Source: Oscillospiraceae bacterium
Lineage (GTDB): Bacteria > Bacillota > Clostridia > Oscillospirales > CAG-272
DNA: 64,000 bases
Direction: 5' to 3'
Assembly: GCA_015065385.1 (NCBI GenBank)
Contig: SVQK01000041.1
Span: 40,077-104,076 of the forward strand
The notes under the pieces were generated by a model. It searched no databases, was not told the DNA's origin, and saw nothing but the letters and a program-made list of their open reading frames with translations. This document shows, in pieces, positions 17,811 to 26,107 of this stretch. The position numbers and the translations under genes were made by a program. The stretch's first letter is position 1. Each line of letters begins with the position of its first letter.

Positions 17811-20156
17811 ATGAAAACAAAAAAGACCGCCCTTGTGTCAGCCCTGACCGCGCTTGCGCTGCTCCTTGCCGCCGTCTCCGGGTTCCCGGAATGCGGGAAG
17901 CGTGAGGAAAAGGCCCCGGAACCGCCCGCCGGGGACGAATCGCTCGTCAAGACGGGCATCTTCACCGCGCAGGATCTGCCCATGCCCGACGGAATGTCGT
18001 TCAACGAGCGGATCGTGCCGTTCTGGGACCCGGAGGAGAGGACCCTGACCTTCTGCGCTTCGGAAACGATCTCCGTGGATTTCGAGGACGGGACGTTTTC
18101 CGAATCGGAGGTTCTGTATCTCGTCACCTCGGACGCGGAGGAGGTGAGATCGAAGGTCCCGCTCCCGGATATGAACGGGGAGTTCCCGACCGCCGGAACG
18201 ATCGGGGAAAAAGAGGCGGTTCTCGTTCTCGGCACGGACGACCGCTCCTACCGGATCCTGCTCTATGACCGGGAAAGCGGGGAATCGTCCGCGAGCGGCG
18301 TCGTCAATGCGCTGTTCCCGCACAGGGTCCTCGGGATCGCGGGCGCGCTTCTCGACAGGGATGAGAACGGAGAAGAGCGGATCGCGGTGCTCTCTCAGGA
18401 GGAAGCCGTCTTCTTCGACCGGAGGTGGACGGTGAAAAGCGCGGCTCCCCTTCCCTCGGGCATGACGGGGACGAGCCTGTTCCGCACTCCTTCCGGAACG
18501 ATCCTCGCGGGGATTTACGACGGAGGCGGCGAGAGCGGATGCGCTGTCTACGACCGGAAGGCCGCGTCCTTCGGCGAACCGCTGTCCGGGGTGTGGGATC
18601 CGGTTCCCTGCGCGGCGGGATTCGACTATTGTTCCAGCGGAGAGGCGGGCGTGTACGGATACAGCCTCTCGGGCGGGGAGCCGGTTCTTTTATTGAACAG
18701 CCTCAACTCCGATCTGCGCGGGTCGGGACAGCTCTGGTTCGCCGCCGACGCGGATACGCTGCTCTATTCGGGATCGGATGCCGTCTACTCCGGCCCCTTC
18801 CGCCCAGGGCCGATCGAACACAAGCCCGTCCTCTGCCTGCACGGGGAGGACGTGGATATCTCGGACGCGGCGATCCTTCACCTCGCCTACGCGAACTGCG
18901 GGCTGACGGGAGCCGTTCTGAGCGCCGTCGCCGACTTCAACCGGACCCGCGCCGACTGTCAGATCGTGCTCGACGACTACTCCGATCCCTCCTTCGCAAC
19001 GGACGGGAGCCAGCGTCTCGCCATGGACATGGTGACGGGTGTTTTTCAGCCGGACATTCTGATCGGCGATACCTACGCCCCCTATCTCACGGCGGCGGCG
19101 GAAAAAGGGCTTTATACGGATCTTTCCCCGTACCTCGAGAAGGATCCTCTGGTGAACCGGGACAATCTCTTCGGCTCCGTGCTCCGGCTCTTCGACGACG
19201 GGTCAGGCGGGATCTGGGGACTGGCTCCGTTCGTTTCGGTCAGGGCGGAACTCTCGACGCCGGACAACCTCGGGCCATTCGCCGAAAAAGGTTATTGGAC
19301 GATGGCGGAGATGATCGACTATATCGAAAGCCTGCCGGACGTGACGGTCTTCGCCGAGGGATTCACGCAAAGCAGCATGGTGAACTATCTGTGCCGGGCC
19401 GACGCCTGCCTCGCGTACATCGACGGAGACCGCTGCTCCTTCGACTCTCCGGAATTTGTGCGGTCATTGAACTTCCTCGCATCCCTCCCGGACGAGGAGG
19501 AACTTCGGAAAACCTCCCCGATCGCGGGACTCGACGAGTCGCAGCTCACGGAGGCATACCGCGACGGGCGGATCCGGACCGTTTCCGGCTTCTTCGGCTC
19601 AATCATCGACTTCTCCCGGCTGGAGCTGAAATTCGGGAGGAAGGACTGGGTCCCGATCGGCTCTCCCGTATCGGAGCAGCGGGCGGGCGCGGGCATCGGT
19701 GTCAGCGCGGGCCACATGTTCCTTATCGCCTCGACCTGCTCTCTGCCGGACGCCGCATGGGATCTCTGCCGGATGTTCTTCACGGACAAGGAGGGCCAGG
19801 CCGGTCTGCCCGCGCTCCGGTCGATGCTCGACAGCATGGCGGAAGACTACCTCGGGCGGGAGTACATCTGGTTCTACGGCCGGGGCGGAAAGTGGAGCAT
19901 GGGCGAGGGGACGATCACGGCGGAGGACCGGATGCAGCCGAACGTCTCCGGCGTCTTCTCGGAGGAGGATCTCGGAAAGATGAAAGACATCCTCGACTCC
20001 TCCGGCACGCCCCTCATCCGGACGCTCCGGATCGGGGAGATCCAGTCCATCCTGCGCGAGGAGCTCTCCGCGTTTCTCGGCGGCGTCGGGAGCGCTGAGG
20101 ACTGCGCGGGGAAAATACAGTCCCGGGTGTCGATCTGGCTTTCGGAAAACCGGTGA
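17811..20156 (+). CDS. Lipoprotein-like: N-terminal beta-rich (propeller-like) region plus solute-binding domain, paralogue 3
   Basis: A 781-aa protein closely parallel to paralogue 2. N-terminal signal-like segment, then about 330 residues of propeller-like repeats (GTSLFRTPSGTILAGIYDG), then a solute-binding domain (VADFNRTRADCQIVLDDYS, DMVTGVFQPDILIGDTY, GIWGLAPFVSVRAEL) and tail GVGSAEDCAGKIQSRVSIWL. The candidate lipidation site reads SGFPEC, with glutamate next to the cysteine where Gly, Ala or Ser is expected, so lipidation is doubtful. Ribosome site AGGAGGCCCCT. Last gene of the tandem set, followed by a terminator. Confidence 0.78.
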   Translation: MKTKKTALVSALTALALLLAAVSGFPECGKREEKAPEPPAGDESLVKTGIFTAQDLPMPDGMSFNERIVPFWDPEERTLTFCASETISVDFEDGTFSESEVLYLVTSDAEEVRSKVPLPDMNGEFPTAGTIGEKEAVLVLGTDDRSYRILLYDRESGESSASGVVNALFPHRVLGIAGALLDRDENGEERIAVLSQEEAVFFDRRWTVKSAAPLPSGMTGTSLFRTPSGTILAGIYDGGGESGCAVYDRKAASFGEPLSGVWDPVPCAAGFDYCSSGEAGVYGYSLSGGEPVLLLNSLNSDLRGSGQLWFAADADTLLYSGSDAVYSGPFRPGPIEHKPVLCLHGEDVDISDAAILHLAYANCGLTGAVLSAVADFNRTRADCQIVLDDYSDPSFATDGSQRLAMDMVTGVFQPDILIGDTYAPYLTAAAEKGLYTDLSPYLEKDPLVNRDNLFGSVLRLFDDGSGGIWGLAPFVSVRAELSTPDNLGPFAEKGYWTMAEMIDYIESLPDVTVFAEGFTQSSMVNYLCRADACLAYIDGDRCSFDSPEFVRSLNFLASLPDEEELRKTSPIAGLDESQLTEAYRDGRIRTVSGFFGSIIDFSRLELKFGRKDWVPIGSPVSEQRAGAGIGVSAGHMFLIASTCSLPDAAWDLCRMFFTDKEGQAGLPALRSMLDSMAEDYLGREYIWFYGRGGKWSMGEGTITAEDRMQPNVSGVFSEEDLGKMKDILDSSGTPLIRTLRIGEIQSILREELSAFLGGVGSAEDCAGKIQSRVSIWLSENR

Positions 20157-20165
20157 AAGAAACAG

Positions 20166-20212
20166 AGCCGCAGACTGCTGATGATCGCTGATCGATCGGC
20201 AAATCTGCGGCT
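20166..20212. terminator. Bidirectional terminator between convergent operons
   Basis: AGCCGCAGA (20166-20174) pairs with TCTGCGGCT (20204-20212) around a 29-base loop that itself contains GATC palindromes. T-rich sequence follows on both sides (GTTGTTTG; CTGTTTCTTT on the minus strand). Confidence 0.65.
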
Positions 20213-20256
20213 GTTGTTTGATTCGGGTTCGGTTCAACAAGATCCGGGGCGGCGCG

Positions 20257-20508
20257 TCACCACTTCCGGTCGGCGGGATTCGGGCACTTCATCCGGCGGT
20301 AAGCGGCGCGGAATTCCACATAGCACCCGCACTTCATGCAGACGCCGGACAGCAGGAAGTCGCAGCTCCGGCATGCGTCCAGACGGGACTGATACAGAGC
20401 GTCGTCCGCCCGCTCGCCCGTGGGGATCCTCTCCACCCGGTCCCGGACGGCGCGCCAGACATCGTCCTCAGCAGCTTCCCGCAGAAGGCAGCGCTTGCAT
20501 TCCTCCAT
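20257..20508 (-). CDS. DUF6171-like small cysteine-rich protein
   Basis: An 83-aa protein with paired cysteines (ECKRCL at the N-terminus, CRSCDFLLSGVCMKCGCYVE in the middle, KCPNPADRKW at the end), consistent with two small zinc-binding knuckles. It resembles the DUF6171 family of Firmicutes, whose function is unknown. It follows the arabinofuranosidase gene after 12 bases on the same strand and is the last gene before the terminator. Confidence 0.75.
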   Translation of the reverse strand: MEECKRCLLREAAEDDVWRAVRDRVERIPTGERADDALYQSRLDACRSCDFLLSGVCMKCGCYVEFRAAYRRMKCPNPADRKW

Positions 20509-20520
20509 CGTCCGGACGGT

Positions 20521-21993
20521 TTACGCGCGCTCGACGAGGAACTTCACCACGGAGCAGGGCGGGATCGTCGCTTTGAACCCGTCCGCGGTCGCCTCGGCCC
20601 CGTCGAAGGGCTTCGAGAAAACGGCGTTCTTGTTCTCGAAGCTGTTGTGGTCGTGCGGGTCGCCCGAGAGGATCTCAGCGGTCACGCCCTTCACCTTGGA
20701 ATCGGCGATCTGGCAGAGGATTTCGGCGGATTCGGTCAGGGAGGTGTTCACGACGGTGGAGACGATCGTGCCGTCCTCCTTCTCGGACGCGCTTTCGACG
20801 AGCTGGGGCAGTCTTTCCCCGAGCTTCTTCGTCGTGAGGTAGGAGCCGAGCAGGGTGCTGTCCTGATGGTCGCGGAAGAGCTTGAAGACGTAGTAGGTGG
20901 GCGTCAGAAGCATCTGTTCCCCGTCGGTCAGGGCCACGGACTGGAGCACGTTGATCGTCTGGGCGATGTTGGCCATCTTCACGCGGTCGCTGTGCTTGTT
21001 GAAAATGTTGAGGTTCAGACCGGCGACGATGGCGTCCCGCATGGCGTTCTGCTGGTAGAGGAAGCCCGGGTTGGTCCCCTCCTCTACATCATGCCAGGTG
21101 CCCCATTCGTCCACGATCAGGCCGACTCTCTTCTTCGGGTCGTACCGGGTCATGACCGCGTCGTGGCACCGGATCAGCTCGTCCATATAGTAGGACTTCT
21201 CGAGGCAGGTGTAATATTCCTCGTCGGTGAACTCGAGCGCCTTGCCCTTGTGTCCCCAGTCGCCTGTGACGGTGTAATAGTGGAGGGAAAGCCCGTCCAT
21301 CATCCGTCCGGCGCGCGCCATGAGAACGTCCGTCCAGTTGTAGTCCGAGCCGTTCGGGCCGCAGGCGATCTTCATCACCCGGTTCTTCCGGTCGTAGATC
21401 CGCACATAGGTGGCGTAACGGCGGAACTGGTCGGCGTAGAACTCCGCGCTCATGCTGCCGCCGCATCCCCAGTTCTCGTTGCCCACGCCGAAGTATTTCA
21501 GCTTCCACGGCTTTTCGCTGCCGTTCTCTTTTCTGAGGTCGGCCATGGGGGAGACGCCGTCAAAGGTCATGTACTCGACCCATTCGCTCATCTCCTGCAC
21601 GGATCCGGATCCGACGTTCCCGGTCACATAGGCCTCGCACCCGATCTGGCGGCAGAGCTCGAAGAATTCGTGCGTGCCGAAGGAGTTGTCTTCGATCACG
21701 CCGCCCCAGTGGGTGTTGATCATCTTTTTCCGGGACGCGCGGGGGCCGATGCCGTCCTTCCAGTGGTATTCGTCGGCGAAGCATCCGCCGGGCCAGCGGA
21801 GAACGGGCAGTCCGGCTTCCTTGAGGGCTTCCACCACGTCCTTGCGCATGCCGTTGACGTTCGGGATGGGGGAATCCTCTCCGACGAAGACGCCCTCGTA
21901 GATGCAGCGTCCGAGGTGCTCGCTGAACGTGCCGTAGATGTCCCGGCTGATCGCGCTCAGCTTCTGATTGGGGTTGATGAGGTATTTTTCCAT
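20521..21993 (-). CDS. abfA: Alpha-L-arabinofuranosidase, GH51
   Basis: A 490-aa intracellular retaining glycosidase removing terminal L-arabinofuranose from arabinan, arabinoxylan or arabinosylated oligosaccharides. The acid/base is E173 in [11 protein letters not shown] and the nucleophile E296 in [31 protein letters not shown] is the family's signature loop. No signal peptide, so it acts on imported oligosaccharides. It shares a minus-strand unit with DUF2284 upstream (52 bases) and DUF6171 downstream (12 bases). Confidence 0.95.
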   Translation of the reverse strand: MEKYLINPNQKLSAISRDIYGTFSEHLGRCIYEGVFVGEDSPIPNVNGMRKDVVEALKEAGLPVLRWPGGCFADEYHWKDGIGPRASRKKMINTHWGGVIEDNSFGTHEFFELCRQIGCEAYVTGNVGSGSVQEMSEWVEYMTFDGVSPMADLRKENGSEKPWKLKYFGVGNENWGCGGSMSAEFYADQFRRYATYVRIYDRKNRVMKIACGPNGSDYNWTDVLMARAGRMMDGLSLHYYTVTGDWGHKGKALEFTDEEYYTCLEKSYYMDELIRCHDAVMTRYDPKKRVGLIVDEWGTWHDVEEGTNPGFLYQQNAMRDAIVAGLNLNIFNKHSDRVKMANIAQTINVLQSVALTDGEQMLLTPTYYVFKLFRDHQDSTLLGSYLTTKKLGERLPQLVESASEKEDGTIVSTVVNTSLTESAEILCQIADSKVKGVTAEILSGDPHDHNSFENKNAVFSKPFDGAEATADGFKATIPPCSVVKFLVERA

Positions 21994-22045
21994 GGGTCAG
22001 TCCTTTCTGTGTGGTTGGTGATCAGTGTATGAACCGGGGGCGGGT

Positions 22046-22582
22046 TCACTCGAACAGGAAACATCCGGAATAGGTCATGGTGCCGCGGCCGTGGTTGTAG
22101 GGGATCCCGCAGTCCCGGCAGACCTGCGTCACAAAGAGGCCGAAGCCCTCCATCGAGTAGACCATCCTGTCCGGGAAGCGGCAGGGGCTGTCGGGGTAGG
22201 TGCATTTCTTGCAGTTTTTGCATCCGCCCGCGCCGAGAGCAAGCACGCCGGGGTACAGCTCCCGCATCTTCGCGTAGAGCTTCTGGAAGTTCTCGCTGTG
22301 GCGCTTCCCGAGCGCTTCGATCCCTTCCCAGTCGAAATCGTCCTCCAGTTCCTGAACGCTCTGAACCAGCAGGCCGCGTTTGAATCCGGCGAGCATTTCC
22401 CGGCTCTTGTCCAGATCCCCGAAGGCGGGCGGGCAGGCCCACGTCGTGTTGTACGCGCCGCAGAGATTCTTTTCGCACGCCGCGCGGACGTCCTCCAGCA
22501 CCTCCAGCTTCGTCGCGTCCATCGGGGCCGAGCAGTCAAAGCCGTATTCCCCTGCCATCGCAACCAGTTCTTCGTCTGTCAT
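22046..22582 (-). CDS. DUF2284 metal-binding protein
   Basis: A 178-aa protein of the DUF2284 family, predicted to bind metal through many cysteines: CGAYNTTWACPP, GAGGCKNCKKCTYPDSPC and QVCRDCGIPYNHG. The ATG at 22582 is chosen over the one 21 bases upstream because the GGAGGAAAG ribosome site lies between them. Function unknown in the family. First gene of the arabinofuranosidase unit, transcribed from the promoter at 22642-22671. Confidence 0.85.
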   Translation of the reverse strand: MTDEELVAMAGEYGFDCSAPMDATKLEVLEDVRAACEKNLCGAYNTTWACPPAFGDLDKSREMLAGFKRGLLVQSVQELEDDFDWEGIEALGKRHSENFQKLYAKMRELYPGVLALGAGGCKNCKKCTYPDSPCRFPDRMVYSMEGFGLFVTQVCRDCGIPYNHGRGTMTYSGCFLFE

Positions 22583-22641
22583 ATTGTCTTTCCTCCGTCG
22601 CATCCGCCCCGCGTCCGGAACAGGGGCTTGATTTCGATGGT

Positions 22642-22671
22642 ATTATACTTCATTCGGAGCGCGCGTGTCAA
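22642..22671 (-). promoter_or_regulatory. Promoter of the DUF2284/GH51 operon
   Basis: Minus strand TTGACA (22666-22671), 18-base spacer, TATAAT (22642-22647). The -35 overlaps the last codons of the alpha-galactosidase-like gene upstream. Confidence 0.85.
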
Positions 22672-25457
22672 GAGGCGGCGGGCGGTTTTGCCGATCCGTT
22701 TCCGTTCTTCCTCCGGTTGAAGATCAGCGCAAAAACGCCTCCGAGGACAGCCGCCGCCCCGACCGCTCCCAAAATCAGCGGAAGAGGGGATTTTTCTTCC
22801 TTCTCCTCGCCGTCCGGCTCCGGATTTTCCGGTTCCGGCTCTTCCGGAGGCTCTTCCGCCGGTTCGGGCGCGGAATCCGGTACGGGAGCGGAGTCCGTCT
22901 CTTCTCCGGCTTCCTTCACCTCGGCGTCCTCCGGATCCGGCAGAACGGCGGAAGAGGAGGAAATGTGCCAGAGAGCCGCGTCACGGCCGGGAACGGAACA
23001 GACGAAGCTCCCGTTTTCCTCCGGATCCGCTTCGGTTCCGCGCCAGAGCTCGCGTGCGGAAAGGGTGCCGCCCTCCGCCGGAAGTTTCCCCGTCAGATCG
23101 AAGGCAAACGTCCGCTCCTCGCCCGCGAAGTTGAAGACCGCCAGCCAGAGATCCCCGCCGTCCGCGTGCCAGAAGGCCTCGGCGCATTTCTCCCCGGGCG
23201 TCACCGACCAAGGACGGAACGCCGCGCCCAGCTTTGCCGTCTCCACGATCCCGGGATTGGCAAACAGGGCGTCGATCCTGCGCTCCTTCTCCGATCCCGG
23301 CTCGATGTCGGAGAGATCGTCCCCGACCAGAAAGCTCGTCCCGGAAATCGCCCCCGCCGTCACACGCGCTCTGGCCTCGCCTTCCGTCACGTCGCCCGCC
23401 TTGCTTCTGCCCCAGACCACAAGATGATCCGGGTCGGGATACGGATAGACCGCCTTCTCCCAGAAGCCCGCCGTGAGACAGCTCAGGACGTGGCGGGTGT
23501 TGTCGAGGGAGGAGAACGCGTCGCAGCTGATCCGCCGTCCGTCCGCGTACTGATACGGGAAGAGAGGCGCGATGGAGAGGTTTACGAAGAGCTTTCCGTC
23601 GCAGATCTCCCGGATCTTTGCCATGCCGACGGCGTACGCCTGCATCCCGGTCTTGACGGCGGGATCGTGGTGCATGCCCTCGAGCGCGCCGTGGGTCATG
23701 AAGTCGAGTTTCACATAGTCAAAGCCGAAATCGATGAAAGCCGTAAGCTGCTTCTCCAGCCGCGCAAGAACCGCGGGATGGGTCGGATCGAGGGCAAATC
23801 CCCCGTCCAGCTTGCCGTACAGCCCGCTCCCGTCGGATTTTTTCAGGGCGGCGTCGTAATAGGAGAATCCCGTCCCCTCGATCCTGCTCGCTTTCAGCGC
23901 GTTTTCGTCGGAGTGCCACGCGGTAAAGGGGGTGTAGTAGATCCCGGCCTTCTGCCCGTTCTCGTGACAGCGCCGGACGAACGCTTTCAGAGCTTCGTCG
24001 TTCGAAAGACCGCAGTCCGGGTCGTTCGCGGAGAGAAAATCCCAGAAGGAATCGAGGTTCACATACACCGGCGCGCCGTCCGCGGCCCACGTTTTCTGAA
24101 GATGATCCCGGATGTAGTCGGACACCGCCGTCATATCGCCGTATCCCACTTTATCCTGCAATACGCCCCAGGAGTTGTAGCCGAAGGGGACGTCCCCGAC
24201 GGAGGATTTGGGCGGGCAGGCTTCGGCGTTGGCTCTCCCGAAGGCGTCAAGGCCGTCGCGCCAGTCCGCCGTGACCGTCAGAAAGATCCGCGGGGACTTC
24301 ACCGAATTCCCCGAGAGGGATCCGTGGGGCGAGCTGTCGTGGGTGTTCCCGTCCGCCGCGCCGCCGTAGATCTCGAGGGAGCGGATCTCACCGAACCTCG
24401 CCCGGACGGAAATGCCGGTCTTCCACGCGTCGTGCTCCACCGATCCCGCGACGACGCCCGCGCAGGTCTTCTGCGAATACAGAGCGAATACCTCGTGGGA
24501 CAGCGTTTCCGCCCCGAGTTTCGCCGCTTCGGTGAAGGAGGGTTCCGCCCACATGTCGTTGTCGAAGGGGATCGAGAAAAAGACGGGATCCGGGACGGCG
24601 ATGCCCGCGCCTCCGACGGCAAGGGGGGAGAGGCGGTTTGTGGACACGCCGTCCGGGGAGCTGAGCGTGACCTCGGCGAGGAACGAGCGGTTCTCCGGAT
24701 CGAGGAAGAAGGTCTGCGTCATGCTCACCGGCGCGTTCGGGTGGTTCTCATGGATAAAGGAGACCGTATTGCCGTCCGACTCCGAGGCGGCGATCCGGTG
24801 GGAGGCAAAGGCGCGGGAGTCGAAGAGGACCCCGTTCGCTGAGCATTCCGCCCGCGCGTCGGAGAGGACACGCACGCCGTCGGATTCCACGGAGAAAACG
24901 CCGTTCGCCGCGTCGAGGATCAGGGCGAATCCTTCCCCGCCGATCCGGGTCTCGTCACGGGGTTGGATAGCAGCCCAGTCCGGTTCCTCCCCGTCCTCCT
25001 CCGGGATCAGGACGTCGATCCGGTCGAGATCCGGGCCGTACCAGTCGGAGCCGAGGGAGAGGAATCCGCCCTTTGTCAGAAAGAGCTCCGCGTCCACGGT
25101 CCCGCTCTTGTCAAATCCCCCGGTGGAAGGACAGGGCAGCTTTGTCGCGCCGCTGTCCGTCGTCAGGATGAAATACCGGTCGTCGGAGCCGGAGAAATAG
25201 GTCACGCGGAGGGTGTAGTAACCGTCCGCCGGCAGATCGAGCGCGCGGAAGGTGACCGTTCCCTCGATCTCGCCGCCGTTTTTGCCGATATTCCAGACCT
25301 TCCCGCCGCGCTTCGACGCAGTTCCGCCGAGCTCGCCCCGCTCCGCCTCGAGGGTGAGAACGGGTTCCGCCGCGCGGGAGGGGATGAAAAAGAGTCCTGC
25401 CATCATCAGCACCAGCACGGCAAGCACCGCCGCGCGCGTTTTCCGGATTTCCGCCAT
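22668..25457 (-). CDS. Membrane-anchored alpha-galactosidase-like GH27/36 enzyme with N-terminal carbohydrate-binding domain
   Basis: A 929-aa secreted enzyme. A signal peptide (about 1-30) is followed by a CBM35-like beta-sandwich (about 35-160), a beta domain and a TIM barrel related to melibiases: nucleophile D585 in YVKLDFMTHG, probable acid/base D646 in RISCDAFSS. The C-terminal section is a beta domain, an acidic Pro/Glu-rich linker, one membrane helix (about 890-912) and a basic tail, so the enzyme should stay on the cell surface without an LPxTG motif. The ATG after AAAGGACGCGAAGC is preferred to the in-frame ATG 30 bases upstream. It follows DUF523 by 29 bases. Alpha-galactosidase is the best guess; related sugars are possible. 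Confidence 0.8.
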   Translation of the reverse strand: MAEIRKTRAAVLAVLVLMMAGLFFIPSRAAEPVLTLEAERGELGGTASKRGGKVWNIGKNGGEIEGTVTFRALDLPADGYYTLRVTYFSGSDDRYFILTTDSGATKLPCPSTGGFDKSGTVDAELFLTKGGFLSLGSDWYGPDLDRIDVLIPEEDGEEPDWAAIQPRDETRIGGEGFALILDAANGVFSVESDGVRVLSDARAECSANGVLFDSRAFASHRIAASESDGNTVSFIHENHPNAPVSMTQTFFLDPENRSFLAEVTLSSPDGVSTNRLSPLAVGGAGIAVPDPVFFSIPFDNDMWAEPSFTEAAKLGAETLSHEVFALYSQKTCAGVVAGSVEHDAWKTGISVRARFGEIRSLEIYGGAADGNTHDSSPHGSLSGNSVKSPRIFLTVTADWRDGLDAFGRANAEACPPKSSVGDVPFGYNSWGVLQDKVGYGDMTAVSDYIRDHLQKTWAADGAPVYVNLDSFWDFLSANDPDCGLSNDEALKAFVRRCHENGQKAGIYYTPFTAWHSDENALKASRIEGTGFSYYDAALKKSDGSGLYGKLDGGFALDPTHPAVLARLEKQLTAFIDFGFDYVKLDFMTHGALEGMHHDPAVKTGMQAYAVGMAKIREICDGKLFVNLSIAPLFPYQYADGRRISCDAFSSLDNTRHVLSCLTAGFWEKAVYPYPDPDHLVVWGRSKAGDVTEGEARARVTAGAISGTSFLVGDDLSDIEPGSEKERRIDALFANPGIVETAKLGAAFRPWSVTPGEKCAEAFWHADGGDLWLAVFNFAGEERTFAFDLTGKLPAEGGTLSARELWRGTEADPEENGSFVCSVPGRDAALWHISSSSAVLPDPEDAEVKEAGEETDSAPVPDSAPEPAEEPPEEPEPENPEPDGEEKEEKSPLPLILGAVGAAAVLGGVFALIFNRRKNGNGSAKPPAAS

Positions 25458-25486
25458 GCTTCGCGTCCTTTCTTCTGAAGATTCCA

Positions 25487-25939
25487 TTACCGGGGTTCGG
25501 ATCGCAGGACCGACCGGATCCCGTCAACGTCCTCCGCGTCAAGGACCCGGAATCCGGCCTTCATGAGAAGAGCCGCCGTGACGCCCGCGCCGTCGGTCAG
25601 TCGGCCCGAAAACGTCCCGTCGTACCGCTGTCTGACGCCGCAGGACGGACTGCGGGACATGAGGACGATCAGATCCGCTCTTTCCCGCACGGCTTTCGCA
25701 AGGGTCAGCTCCGCGCCGGACCGGAATTCGCCGTCCACCGAACGCCCGTCCTTTGTGACAACGGCGCCGTCCCGGATCTCGGCGGGCGTTCGCGGGGTGG
25801 GAAGGCCCCCCATGATCTCCGGGCAGACTGGGATGAGCGTATGATCCGCGAGCATCTCCAAAAGGGCGTCCCGCCGGTTGTTTCCGCCGTTGTACTTGCA
25901 GTTTTCCCCCGTCAGGCACGCGCTGATCATGATCTTCAA
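25487..25939 (-). CDS. DUF523 domain protein
   Basis: A 150-aa protein of the DUF523 family: ISACLTGENCKYNGGNN at the N-terminus, LIPVCPEIMGGLPTPRTPAE, and LMSRSPSCGVRQRYDGTFSG. Cysteines in these three motifs suggest a metal or redox site; function unknown. I place the start at TTG (25939), with AGAGG about 9 bases before it. The in-frame ATG at 25975 lies at the expected transcription start and would leave no leader. Confidence 0.8.
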   Translation of the reverse strand: MKIMISACLTGENCKYNGGNNRRDALLEMLADHTLIPVCPEIMGGLPTPRTPAEIRDGAVVTKDGRSVDGEFRSGAELTLAKAVRERADLIVLMSRSPSCGVRQRYDGTFSGRLTDGAGVTAALLMKAGFRVLDAEDVDGIRSVLRSEPR

Positions 25940-25981
25940 TTTGCGCCGACCTCTTTCTTCTTTTCTGCGATCCATACAGCT

Positions 25982-26011
25982 ATTGTACCACAGCCCCGCG
26001 CGCCGTGTCAA
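25982..26011 (-). promoter_or_regulatory. Promoter of the DUF523/alpha-galactosidase-like unit
   Basis: Minus strand TTGACA (26006-26011), 18-base spacer, TACAAT (25982-25987). Divergent from the esterase promoter 29 bases to the right. Confidence 0.85.
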
Positions 26012-26039
26012 GGCGGAATCGGAAAGGCGGAATCCGCGC

Positions 26040-26068
26040 TTGCAATCCGGAACGCGGTGTGGTACAAT
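26040..26068 (+). promoter_or_regulatory. Promoter of the esterase/dehydrogenase operon
   Basis: TTGCAA (26040-26045), 17-base spacer, TACAAT (26063-26068), about 40 bases before the lipoprotein start. Confidence 0.75.
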
Positions 26069-26107
26069 AGAGAAAACGGAAACGTCAAGACAGCGGAGGA
26101 GACGCAT

